Of a stretch of 45,200 nt of DNA, positions 33,766 to 40,829 are shown piece after piece. The notes beneath the pieces are model-generated. The model was not told where the DNA came from. It did no database searches and saw only the letters and a list, made by a program, of their open reading frames with translations. The first letter of the stretch is position 1; every line of letters starts with the position of its first letter. The DNA comes from Williamsia soli (GTDB lineage: Bacteria > Actinomycetota > Actinomycetes > Mycobacteriales > Mycobacteriaceae): the NCBI RefSeq assembly GCF_017377795.1, contig NZ_JAFRDR010000018.1, positions 1 to 45,200 of the forward strand, written 5' to 3'. Both the position numbers and the translations under genes were made by a program.

Positions 33766-35303
33766 GCTTGCCTCCTTTGGGCTTCTGCGGTGGTCACCGC
33801 GGCGCCCGATCCCGGGTAGCCGCCACCGCCGTATTGCTCGTCGAGCAGGTCGTAGTCGGCGGCATAACCTAGCTTCGGAATTGCCTCGACGAAGATCACC
33901 GAGCGAGGTTTCTTGTACGACGCAGCATGGGATCGAACGTGATCGATGACGCCGGCCTCATCGACTACAGCGTCTTTGTCGGCCACCACCACGGCCACAA
34001 CCGACTGCCCCCATCGAGAATCAGGCACTCCGATCACCGCTGCGTCGAGAACTGCCGGATGTCCTGTCAGCACGCGCTCGACGTCGGCTGGGTAAATGTT
34101 CTCTCCCCCGGACTTGATCATCCGTGCCTTCGGACCGATGAACGTGATGGTGCCGTCCGCTTCCCGTCGGCCGAGATCGTTGGTGTGGTACCAACCATCT
34201 CGAAATCGCTCACTGTTCAACTGGGGTCGGTTGAAGTATCCGTCGAAGAGGTGCGCGCCTCGGGCGACCATCTCCCCCGTCTGTCCGGCAGGTACCTCCA
34301 CACCGTCGTCATCCAGGATGCGGATCTGACACAGCGGGCTTGATCGGCCGTGTGTTCCGATCCCACCCGATCCGAGTGCGTGGAAGGTCAGCATCCCCCC
34401 GACCTCGGTCTGACCATATCCCGCGTTGGACAGGCCCCAGGGGCTGTCATCAGGAGTGATCATCTGATCCCACTCACTACCGACGGGACTGAACCGTAGG
34501 CTGGAGAGGTCGAACCGACGGTCCTGGTTCACCGCCACCATCTGTTCGATCATGAGCCCAAAGAGCATTGCACCAGTGCACTTCTCAGTATCGATGAGTC
34601 TGCAGGCAGACTCGGCATCGAACTGGGCCATCATCACGTTGGTCCCGCCGAAGACCATCGCAGCGCAGGCAAACATCACCGTACCGATGTGGAACAAAGG
34701 TCCACTATTCAAGAAGACGAAGTTGTCGTCGACCCGCCGTTGCACCCCGAGAGACATCGCGTGCGATACCAAGGCGCGATGCGACAGCAGGGCGCCGTTC
34801 GGGCGGCCCTGGAAGGCAGCCGTATACAGCAGGAGCACTGGTTGTTCTCCGGTTACGAAATCAGGAAGCAGCCCGTTGGTCCCACTCTCGAGTAGCAACT
34901 CGTACTCGTCGTCTGCCCCGCTCCGGCTTGCTATCCACTCCGAGCCGGGCACCTTCCGGCCGTCGAACAGTGCCGGATCAAAGATCACAACGCGAGGTTC
35001 CAGATCGTCGAGCACGAACGAGATCTCATCGGGACTCTGGCGCCAGTTGATCGGGCAGAGCACCGCCCCTATCCGGCCTGCGGCGACCAACAGTTCCAGG
35101 ACCCGATGAGAGTTCGCGCCCAGCCACAGAATTCGGTCTCCGGCAGTCACGCCTCGATGGCCCAGAGCGCGGGCGAGGCGCTCGGTACGGCCCCCGAACT
35201 CGTCATACGTGAAACGGCGGTCTCCGTCGACCAGGGCGAGCGCGCCCGCCCGGCCGCGACGGTTCTCGTCGACGACATCGGGTAGTGACAATGACGTGTG
35301 CAC
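33762..35303 (-). CDS. Acyl-CoA-synthetase homologue with degenerate ATP motif and no C-terminal catalytic lysine
   Basis: A 513-residue ANL-fold protein. Where active ligases have YTSGTTGxPKG, it has YTAAFQGRPNGALLSH (about 160-175), with Asn169 in place of the lysine and the Ser/Thr-rich loop gone. The A5 region (GYGQTEVGG) and the hinge are kept. At the end, the usual PKTxxGKxxR is IPKLGYAADYDLLDEQ, so the adenylation lysine is also missing. The start is GTG at 35301-35303 with AGGAAGG 7 bases upstream, better placed than the in-frame GTG at 35324. It is coupled to the intact ligase at 32185. It may bind acyl-adenylate or CoA without making it, act as a partner subunit, or catalyse another reaction. 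Confidence 0.82.
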   Translation of the reverse strand: MHTSLSLPDVVDENRRGRAGALALVDGDRRFTYDEFGGRTERLARALGHRGVTAGDRILWLGANSHRVLELLVAAGRIGAVLCPINWRQSPDEISFVLDDLEPRVVIFDPALFDGRKVPGSEWIASRSGADDEYELLLESGTNGLLPDFVTGEQPVLLLYTAAFQGRPNGALLSHRALVSHAMSLGVQRRVDDNFVFLNSGPLFHIGTVMFACAAMVFGGTNVMMAQFDAESACRLIDTEKCTGAMLFGLMIEQMVAVNQDRRFDLSSLRFSPVGSEWDQMITPDDSPWGLSNAGYGQTEVGGMLTFHALGSGGIGTHGRSSPLCQIRILDDDGVEVPAGQTGEMVARGAHLFDGYFNRPQLNSERFRDGWYHTNDLGRREADGTITFIGPKARMIKSGGENIYPADVERVLTGHPAVLDAAVIGVPDSRWGQSVVAVVVADKDAVVDEAGVIDHVRSHAASYKKPRSVIFVEAIPKLGYAADYDLLDEQYGGGGYPGSGAAVTTAEAQRRQA

Positions 35304-35333
35304 GGGCAGTCCTTCCTCACACACTGGGGACGG

Positions 35334-36419
35334 TCACCGGAAGGCCGGCATGACTTCTTTGGCGAAGAACGTGATCGCCTTCGACATCTCGTCGAACGGA
35401 ATGTGCCGAGTGCTGCCGAAATCGCACATGAGGTGGTTGTAGCCGAACTCTTGAAGCATCGCGACCTGTCCGATGACTCGTTTGGGGTCACCGATGACCT
35501 CGAGTTGATCCCATCGGAAGTCGTTGCCGACCTCGCCGCCCTTGAGGTAACGGCCTTCCCAGAACTCGAAGCCCTTTGCCACGGCGCCGGTCTTGGAGTC
35601 AATCGGTGCACTCTTCTCGTTGAAGATGCGGGACCGATCGAAAGCCGCCTCGAAGTGGTCCTGGTCTGCCTTTGCCTGTTCGACGGTCGGCGCCAACCAG
35701 ACCGATCGGGAGACGACGAGATCAGCCTCGGCCGTGTTGTGACCGGCCTCGCCCGCGATGCGGTGCCACGTCTCGGCTGCACCCTTGATCTTCTTGAATG
35801 GGGCTGCCGGGTCGGCGAGGATCGGCAATCCGCGCTTCGCATATCTCTCCACGGTTTCCGGGCTGACCGCAGCTACGTGGAGCGGAGGGTAAGGCTTCTG
35901 GAGCGGACGGGGAGACAGGGCGGCATCGCCGGTCCTGTAGTACTTGCCCTCGTGCTGGTAGGTGTCGTTGGTGAACAGCCCGGTGATCACGTCCAGTCCT
36001 TCATCGAACCGGTCGCGCGCCTCGGACAGATCCATTGCGTATCCGTCGAATTCGATGCTCTGGTAGCCGCGTCCGATACCCAGCTCGAGTCGCCCGTTCG
36101 ACATCACATCGAGTTGTGCGGCCTGTTCGGCGACGTGGACCGGATTGTGCAGTGGCAACACCACGACGCCGGTTCCCAGCCTGAGGTTCTCGGTGCGTGC
36201 AGCGAGGTAGCCAAGCATCGTGAAAATGCTGGGTACGGTTCCGTAGTCCCGGAAGTGGTGCTCCGAGACCCACACTCCGTCGAAGCCGAGTTCTTCGAGC
36301 AGGTCCGCAACCCGGATGTTGTAGTCGTAGACCTCTTTGATCGTGTTGCTGCGATCGGGTCGATGGAACAGTAGGAAAGCCGAAAACTTCATCGGCCGTT
36401 GATCTAGAGAATCGCTCAT
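35334..36419 (-). CDS. Luciferase-like monooxygenase (LuxA-type)
   Basis: A 361-residue luciferase-fold protein. The segments FDGVWVSEHHF, VLPLHNPVHVAEQAAQLDVMSNGRLELGIGRGYQ and DGYAMD are typical of FMN-dependent bacterial-luciferase-type monooxygenases. The start is the ATG at 36417-36419 (MSDSLDQRPMKFS) with AAAGGTGAG upstream; a GTG three codons before is possible. It lies 30 bases before the degenerate ligase and 39 bases after an F420-type LLM gene on the same strand. Oxygenation of a ketone or hydroxylation are both possible; no flavin reductase gene is visible nearby. It is the third gene of the 38181-29847 operon. Confidence 0.86.
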   Translation of the reverse strand: MSDSLDQRPMKFSAFLLFHRPDRSNTIKEVYDYNIRVADLLEELGFDGVWVSEHHFRDYGTVPSIFTMLGYLAARTENLRLGTGVVVLPLHNPVHVAEQAAQLDVMSNGRLELGIGRGYQSIEFDGYAMDLSEARDRFDEGLDVITGLFTNDTYQHEGKYYRTGDAALSPRPLQKPYPPLHVAAVSPETVERYAKRGLPILADPAAPFKKIKGAAETWHRIAGEAGHNTAEADLVVSRSVWLAPTVEQAKADQDHFEAAFDRSRIFNEKSAPIDSKTGAVAKGFEFWEGRYLKGGEVGNDFRWDQLEVIGDPKRVIGQVAMLQEFGYNHLMCDFGSTRHIPFDEMSKAITFFAKEVMPAFR

Positions 36420-36458
36420 ATCTCTCACCTTTCGACAGCCGACGGCTCGTTGCGTCGC

Positions 36459-37373
36459 CTAGCCATTGATTACTCGTTTTCCGAACTCTTCGATCGACCG
36501 AATGAGGGAATCTCTGTCGTCCCCCGAGAACGGCACGGATAGCCAGTCGACCCCGACATCGGCGTAGGAATCGATCTGCGATCCCAACGTGTCGAAATCG
36601 GCCACGGTTGGGGATTCGGTCATCCGCATCCCGAACGGGACGAAACACACGTCCGGTGTCGGCTTCTGCGCATCACCCGCGATGCCGCGTAGGAACTCGA
36701 TTCGGCCCGCCAGGTCGTCCATCGATTCCAGGGCGGGAGTGCGGGTGAGTTTTGACGCAGCTGCCGGTTGCGGCATGGGCATCCAGCCTTGGCCGAACTC
36801 CACCACACGGCGCATCGCGCGTTTGCTGTTGCCACCGAACCAAATCGGCGGATGCGGTCTCTGGGCCGGTGCAGGACGCATCGTGTGACCGTGAACCTGG
36901 AGCGACGTGGTGGTCAGGTCGACCGATCCCCCACTCCACGCCTCTTTGATGAGCCGCAGCGCTTCGTCGGTCCGTTCGCCTCGGTCTTCGTACGACATTC
37001 CCAGCGCTGCGAACTCCGACCGGAGGTAACCCACCGCCGTCCCGAAGATGACTCGTCCACCCGAGAGCACATCGAGGCTCGCCACCGCCCTCGCGGTCAG
37101 GAACGGGTTTCGATACGGCAGCACGAACACGTTCGTCAGCAGCTTCACGGTTGTGGTGCGAGCCGCCGCGAAGGACAACGCCACCATCGGATCCAATGCT
37201 TGATGGCCACCGTGCGCCAGCCACTTGTCCTGCGGGAAAGGGTGGTCCGTCACCGAGACGGCATCGAACCCGTTCTCTTCAGCGGCCTGCGCGACCTCGG
37301 CGACCGCGTCGGCGGTCAGGAACTCCGCCTGCCGCTCGACCTGATCGGTGGGTAAGCCGAGTACGTAGCGCAT
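36459..37373 (-). CDS. Luciferase-like F420-dependent oxidoreductase (Rv2161c-type)
   Basis: A 304-residue luciferase-fold protein. MRYVLGLPTDQ, the VTDHPFP motif after beta-2, and ASLDVLSGGRVIFGTAVGYLRSEF fit the actinobacterial F420 group named after Rv2161c (TIGR03619). It would reduce or oxidise an intermediate with F420. The ATG is at 37371-37373, 43 bases after the NIPSNAP-like gene and 39 bases before the LuxA-type gene. It is the second gene of the seven-gene operon. The related protein at 42978-43844 shares the PDH/TDH motif pattern. Confidence 0.86.
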   Translation of the reverse strand: MRYVLGLPTDQVERQAEFLTADAVAEVAQAAEENGFDAVSVTDHPFPQDKWLAHGGHQALDPMVALSFAAARTTTVKLLTNVFVLPYRNPFLTARAVASLDVLSGGRVIFGTAVGYLRSEFAALGMSYEDRGERTDEALRLIKEAWSGGSVDLTTTSLQVHGHTMRPAPAQRPHPPIWFGGNSKRAMRRVVEFGQGWMPMPQPAAASKLTRTPALESMDDLAGRIEFLRGIAGDAQKPTPDVCFVPFGMRMTESPTVADFDTLGSQIDSYADVGVDWLSVPFSGDDRDSLIRSIEEFGKRVING

Positions 37374-37416
37374 GTCAGTCCTCCGGGTTCGGTTCGTTCA
37401 GGTTCGCCACCACCAC

Positions 37417-38181
37417 TCAGCGCGGGGCCAGTACCGATCCTGGGAAAGGAGCGAGAAGCGTTTCCCGCCAGGGTCCTTCGAGATACTGACGGGCGGTTTT
37501 GCGCCAATCGACCAGCCGCTGATCAGCCTTAGCCTCGGCGTCGAGACCGAGGGCACCGTCGAAGGCCCGCTGCGTCTCGAGATGTGAATCGAGGTCGACG
37601 CCCCAGAACGTCACCACCTCGGAGTCACTCAGGAGTACCTCGTACAGGCCGACGAGCTTGTGCCCGTGGTCGGCGAGAATGGGTGCTCGCTCCTCGCGAA
37701 CCGCAGCCAAGTAGTCCAGGGCCGCACCTGGACGCACCGTGGCGACCTCGTGCAGGAAGAAAGGCGAGGTGTATTCGTCGGCGCGTAGCTGTTGTAGATC
37801 CGGGGTGCCGTTGACCGCACCCATCGGCCGGGAGAATGCCTTGTGCCGCAGATCGTCGATCGCCGACAGGAACAGTTGCGGTTTGACACCCTCGTAGATC
37901 TCCAGTTGCTGGCGCCAGCCGCCATCCCAGCCACCATGGCAATCCCACAGGGTCACCGCCTTGAACTGTTCGTGTCCGGTGATTCCGATCGCGTAGAACG
38001 CCCCGACCAGATCTATAGCTCGAGAACGTACCGAAAGGCCCTGCGTGAGTTCCGCTTCCCCACTTCCCCGCTTCTCGTCTTCCTTCTTGTAGTTGACCAG
38101 CCATTGCAGGTATTCGCGCGGGTTGGTCGAGTTCATCGGATGGAAGTAGACCTCTTCCATGAGGTAGATGCCACGAGCCAC
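37417..38181 (-). CDS. NIPSNAP-like protein with two tandem dimeric alpha/beta-barrel repeats
   Basis: A 254-residue protein with no recognised catalytic motif. It reads as two diverged copies of one unit. Each has a strand like (I/F)-(Y/F)-L-x-E followed by P....YL..V, then LVG.(F/Y)Y and a W-containing strand (about residues 5-105 and 145-230). This is the pattern of NIPSNAP/EthD-like dimeric alpha/beta-barrel proteins. The start is GTG at 38179-38181 with AAAGGA 7 bases upstream. The frame extends to 38295 but would then overlap the promoter region near the palindrome at 38301. It is the first gene of the seven-gene operon. It may be a small-molecule-binding or isomerase-like enzyme; the function is unknown. 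Confidence 0.6.
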   Translation of the reverse strand: MARGIYLMEEVYFHPMNSTNPREYLQWLVNYKKEDEKRGSGEAELTQGLSVRSRAIDLVGAFYAIGITGHEQFKAVTLWDCHGGWDGGWRQQLEIYEGVKPQLFLSAIDDLRHKAFSRPMGAVNGTPDLQQLRADEYTSPFFLHEVATVRPGAALDYLAAVREERAPILADHGHKLVGLYEVLLSDSEVVTFWGVDLDSHLETQRAFDGALGLDAEAKADQRLVDWRKTARQYLEGPWRETLLAPFPGSVLAPR

Positions 38182-38297
38182 GTCTGAGTCCTTTCGCATG
38201 AAAATGCTGTTCGGTTCTGGCACGGCCGCCACGTTCACGAGGGCTGACCCTCGACGAAAGGCTTTGACAGTGGCGTCCGGCCGTCCTAACGTCAATG

Positions 38298-38314
38298 TAG
38301 CAAGCGATTGCTCA
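38298..38314. promoter_or_regulatory. KstR2-type operator in the divergent NIPSNAP/aldolase gap
   Basis: The core CAAGCGATTG (38301-38310) lies within AGCAAGCGATTGCT, whose arms AGCAA and TTGCT are perfect. It is 120 bases upstream of the leftward seven-gene operon and 35 bases upstream of the aldolase GTG, so it can control both. The 3' flank (CTCAAATTAGA) resembles that at 40801. Confidence 0.75.
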
Positions 38315-38344
38315 AATTAGAAGCTCTCGCGGGAAAGAGGCACA

Positions 38345-39532
38345 GTGAGCCGACCATCAACCCCGCCCGCCACGTCCCCGATGCGGGATCGAACTGCGGT
38401 TGTCGGGGTAGGAAGAACCGCGTTCAGCAAGAACTCGGGTGTGAGCACCTTGAGCCTTGCGCTGCAGGCCATTGCGGCAGCTGTCGCCGACGCCGGACTG
38501 ACTCTCCGCGATGTCGACGGACTCGTCACGCATTCCGTGGGTGATTCGGTTCCCGCTGCGGCAGTCGCACACAGTCTCGGTGTCGACGACCCACACTTTC
38601 TGCTAGACATCACCGGCGGCGGCAGCATGTCGGTCGCCACGCTGGGAGCCGCCGCGATGGCGATCGCGACGGGTCAGGCGGAGACCGTCGTCTGCTGGCG
38701 TTCACTCAATGCCAGATCGGAGTTCCGCATGGGCGGCACGGGACGATCGGCGCCGACACTGGTCGAGTTCCAATACCAGGTCCCCTACGGTCTCATCGCA
38801 CCCCCGCAGCAGTACGCGATTGTCGCAAGTGCCTACATGTCCCGCTCCGGGGCTGTCGCCGAGGACCTCGGTCGCGTCGCCATCACCCAGCGGGGGCATG
38901 CCGAACACAATCCGCGAGCGATGATGCGCGAACCGCTCGACATGGACACCTACCTGGGATCTCGTTTCATCAGTGAGCCCCTTCGGCTCTTCGACTGCTG
39001 CCTCGAGACCGACGCCGGGGTTGCGGTGGTCGTCACCTCAGCGGAACGCGCCGTCGACTTACGCCACCCACCGGTGCTCATCAGCGGGGTTACCACCGGC
39101 GGCGGACACAGCCTCTTCTCCGGCTCTCGGACCGACTACTCGACAAGCGCCGCCGCCGAGATGGCACCGCGGCTCTACAGCGCGGCCGGTGTCAGTGCCG
39201 ACGAGATCGACGTCGCCGAGTTGTATGACGCATTCACGCCTCTGGTCTTGATGCAGCTGGAGGACTACGGGCTCGCCCGTAGGGGCGAAGCAGCCGAGTT
39301 CGTCTCGTCGGGAGCCACAGCAGTCGGTGGGAGCATTCCGGTGAACACCCACGGCGGTCACCTGTCCGAGGGATACGCGCACGGCCTCAATCACGTCGCC
39401 GAAGCGGTTGACCAACTCCGTGGCCGCGCCGCCGGCCTCCAGGTCGAGGGCGCACAGACAGCGCTCTGTACCGGCCAGCCCGGCTATGTCTCCGGGGTCA
39501 CGTCAGCCGCAATCCTGAGGGCGGCGCGATGA
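38345..39532 (+). CDS. Ltp2-like thiolase-fold aldolase (lipid-transfer protein/thiolase)
   Basis: A 395-residue thiolase-superfamily protein. The position of the nucleophilic thiolase Cys holds GGGSMS (91-96), so ordinary thiolysis is unlikely. Tyr294 (YDAFT) and Tyr344 (EGYAHG) coincide with the tyrosines reported for the steroid side-chain aldolase Ltp2, as far as I recall their positions. That enzyme performs a retro-aldol cleavage of a beta-hydroxyacyl-CoA together with a DUF35 partner. The next gene encodes a DUF35 protein and overlaps it by 4 bases (ATGA), which strongly supports the pairing. The start is GTG at 38345 with AAGAGG upstream. The substrate would be a branched beta-hydroxyacyl-CoA that releases a ketone or aldehyde. 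Confidence 0.84.
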   Translation: MSRPSTPPATSPMRDRTAVVGVGRTAFSKNSGVSTLSLALQAIAAAVADAGLTLRDVDGLVTHSVGDSVPAAAVAHSLGVDDPHFLLDITGGGSMSVATLGAAAMAIATGQAETVVCWRSLNARSEFRMGGTGRSAPTLVEFQYQVPYGLIAPPQQYAIVASAYMSRSGAVAEDLGRVAITQRGHAEHNPRAMMREPLDMDTYLGSRFISEPLRLFDCCLETDAGVAVVVTSAERAVDLRHPPVLISGVTTGGGHSLFSGSRTDYSTSAAAEMAPRLYSAAGVSADEIDVAELYDAFTPLVLMQLEDYGLARRGEAAEFVSSGATAVGGSIPVNTHGGHLSEGYAHGLNHVAEAVDQLRGRAAGLQVEGAQTALCTGQPGYVSGVTSAAILRAAR

Positions 39533-39948
39533 CGACCGCGTTCGGGGACCGGGACAGCCGCGAGTGGTGGGAGGCCCTGGGTCGCGGCGAACTACTGGTG
39601 CAGCAGTGCGACAACTGCGGTGTGCCGCGCTGGGCGCCACGTGCGATGTGCAACGGATGCGGATCCTTCAGCTGGCACTGGGTGCAGACAAGCGGGCAAG
39701 GGCGCGTCATCGGCTGGACGGTGAGCCACCGCTCGTTCATTCCTGGGCTGGAAGCGCCCTATACAGTAGTACTGGTTCGGCTCGATCACGGTGAGAACCT
39801 GATGATCCCGGGCGGATGGGCAGAGGACCCCGCGGGTTCCGATCTCGCGGCTGAGCTATCCGTTGTCGCGGAGTTCATCGAGAACACCGACTCTGACGGC
39901 CCGCCGACTGTACTGACGTGGCGGAGAGCGACACCGGTAACAACCTAA
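39529..39948 (+). CDS. DUF35 OB-fold zinc-ribbon protein, aldolase partner
   Basis: A 139-residue protein of the DUF35 group. A rubredoxin-like zinc ribbon has Cys27, Cys30, Cys41 and Cys44 (CDNC...CNGC), followed by an OB-fold acyl-CoA-binding domain. In the Ltp2-ChsH2 steroid system such a domain docks the thiolase-fold aldolase and is needed for its activity. Its start overlaps the aldolase stop (ATGA at 39529-39532). No MaoC-like hydratase is fused or adjacent, unlike the ChsH1-ChsH2 arrangement. Its last codons overlap the operator of the following regulator gene. Confidence 0.85.
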   Translation: MTTAFGDRDSREWWEALGRGELLVQQCDNCGVPRWAPRAMCNGCGSFSWHWVQTSGQGRVIGWTVSHRSFIPGLEAPYTVVLVRLDHGENLMIPGGWAEDPAGSDLAAELSVVAEFIENTDSDGPPTVLTWRRATPVTT

Positions 39949-39958
39949 CGCTTGCTTC
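39943..39958. promoter_or_regulatory. KstR2-type operator over the regulator's own promoter
   Basis: The core CTAACGCTTG (39945-39954) is a weaker copy, followed by CTTCAATAGTGC. A -10-like CATAAT lies at 39966-39971 and the GTG start at 39978, so transcription would start at or very near the start codon. The site overlaps the expected -35 region and the end of the DUF35 gene. Autorepression is the simple reading. Confidence 0.55.
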
Positions 39959-39977
39959 AATAGTGCATAATCGACGT

Positions 39978-40673
39978 GTGGCATCGTCAAAGAAGACCCC
40001 TGAACCGGCGACCCCGGTATTGCCGCGCCGTGGGCGCAAGTCGGTCAACGGCGACAGCATGTCGGAGCGCCGCCAGGGGATGCTGGAGATCGCCGCCGAC
40101 CTGTTCGCAGAGCAGGGGTTTCGCTCCACGACCGTCCGGCAGATCGGTGATGCCGCCGGCGTACTGTCCGGCAGTCTCTACCACCACTTCGACTCCAAAG
40201 AAGCAATCGTCGACGTCATCTTGTCGGAGTACTTCACGAGCCTGCTCGCCGCCTACCGCAAGATCATCGCCGACGGCGCCTCGCCACGCGACACCCTTCG
40301 AGAACTGGTGCGGGCCGCATTTCATTCACTCGGCGACCATCGAGCCGCGATCACGGTGGTGCAGAACGAACGGAACTATCTGACGCAGTTCCCCCGGTTC
40401 TCCTATGTTGCCGACGCCGAGGCGGAGGTTCGGGAGATGTGGACCACCGTGATCGAGGACGGTAAGAAATCCGGCGTGTTCCGGCGGGACGTGGACACAC
40501 CCATCACTTACCGCTTCATCCGCGATTCGCTCTGGGTGGCCGTCCGATGGTTCACCCCCAGCGGCCGCCTGACCGCCGATGAACTTGCCGATCAATACCT
40601 CGAGTTGATGATGCGTGGACTCGAAGACCCCTCCGCGATTGCCAATTCGAATAGGCCGCTATTCTCCGGATAG
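39978..40673 (+). CDS. KstR2-like TetR-family regulator
   Basis: A 231-residue TetR protein. The helix-turn-helix is TTVRQIGDAAGVLSGSLYHHFDSKEAI (about 51-77). The C-terminal half keeps segments shared with mycobacterial KstR2, from memory of that sequence: PRFSYVADAE, MWTTVIEDGKKSGVFR, YRFIRDSLWVAVRWF and LTADELADQYL. KstR2 represses genes for degradation of a steroid-derived bicyclic acid and is released by its CoA thioester. A similar cyclic acyl-CoA may be the effector here. The start is GTG at 39978, six bases after a CATAAT box, so the transcript is probably leaderless; the frame extends upstream into the operator and the DUF35 gene. It is the best candidate to bind the CAAGCGCTTG sites in the window. 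Confidence 0.88.
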   Translation: MASSKKTPEPATPVLPRRGRKSVNGDSMSERRQGMLEIAADLFAEQGFRSTTVRQIGDAAGVLSGSLYHHFDSKEAIVDVILSEYFTSLLAAYRKIIADGASPRDTLRELVRAAFHSLGDHRAAITVVQNERNYLTQFPRFSYVADAEAEVREMWTTVIEDGKKSGVFRRDVDTPITYRFIRDSLWVAVRWFTPSGRLTADELADQYLELMMRGLEDPSAIANSNRPLFSG

Positions 40674-40798
40674 GCACCGCGCGCGTTTCTGCACCCTGAC
40701 GACCCGCTCACCACGGTCGACGCGGCACACCCGACCGGCTGCACGTCGTTGATTTTCTGGAAGTCTTGTTTGTCGCCTCGTTCTGACGTTATTGTTTG

Positions 40799-40814
40799 AC
40801 CAAGCGATTGCTCA
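40799..40814. promoter_or_regulatory. KstR2-type operator before the ligase-to-fgd operon
   Basis: The core CAAGCGATTG (40801-40810) lies within CCAAGCGATTGCTCAA. It is 20 bases upstream of the ligase ATG at 40830 and downstream of the regulator stop. The 3' flank (CTCAACTGAGA) parallels that of the site at 38301. It would control the rightward operon that ends beyond the window with fgd. Confidence 0.75.
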
Positions 40815-40829
40815 ACTGAGAGGCCCTAT

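Noticed and set aside
39918-39977. Longer start of the KstR2-like regulator
   Set aside because: It would begin inside the DUF35 gene and upstream of the operator and the -10-like box; the GTG at 39978 fits the promoter layout.
40674-40798. Possible small gene between the regulator and the ligase
   Set aside because: No frame has a start with a ribosome-binding site; the region holds only promoter-like sequence before the operator.
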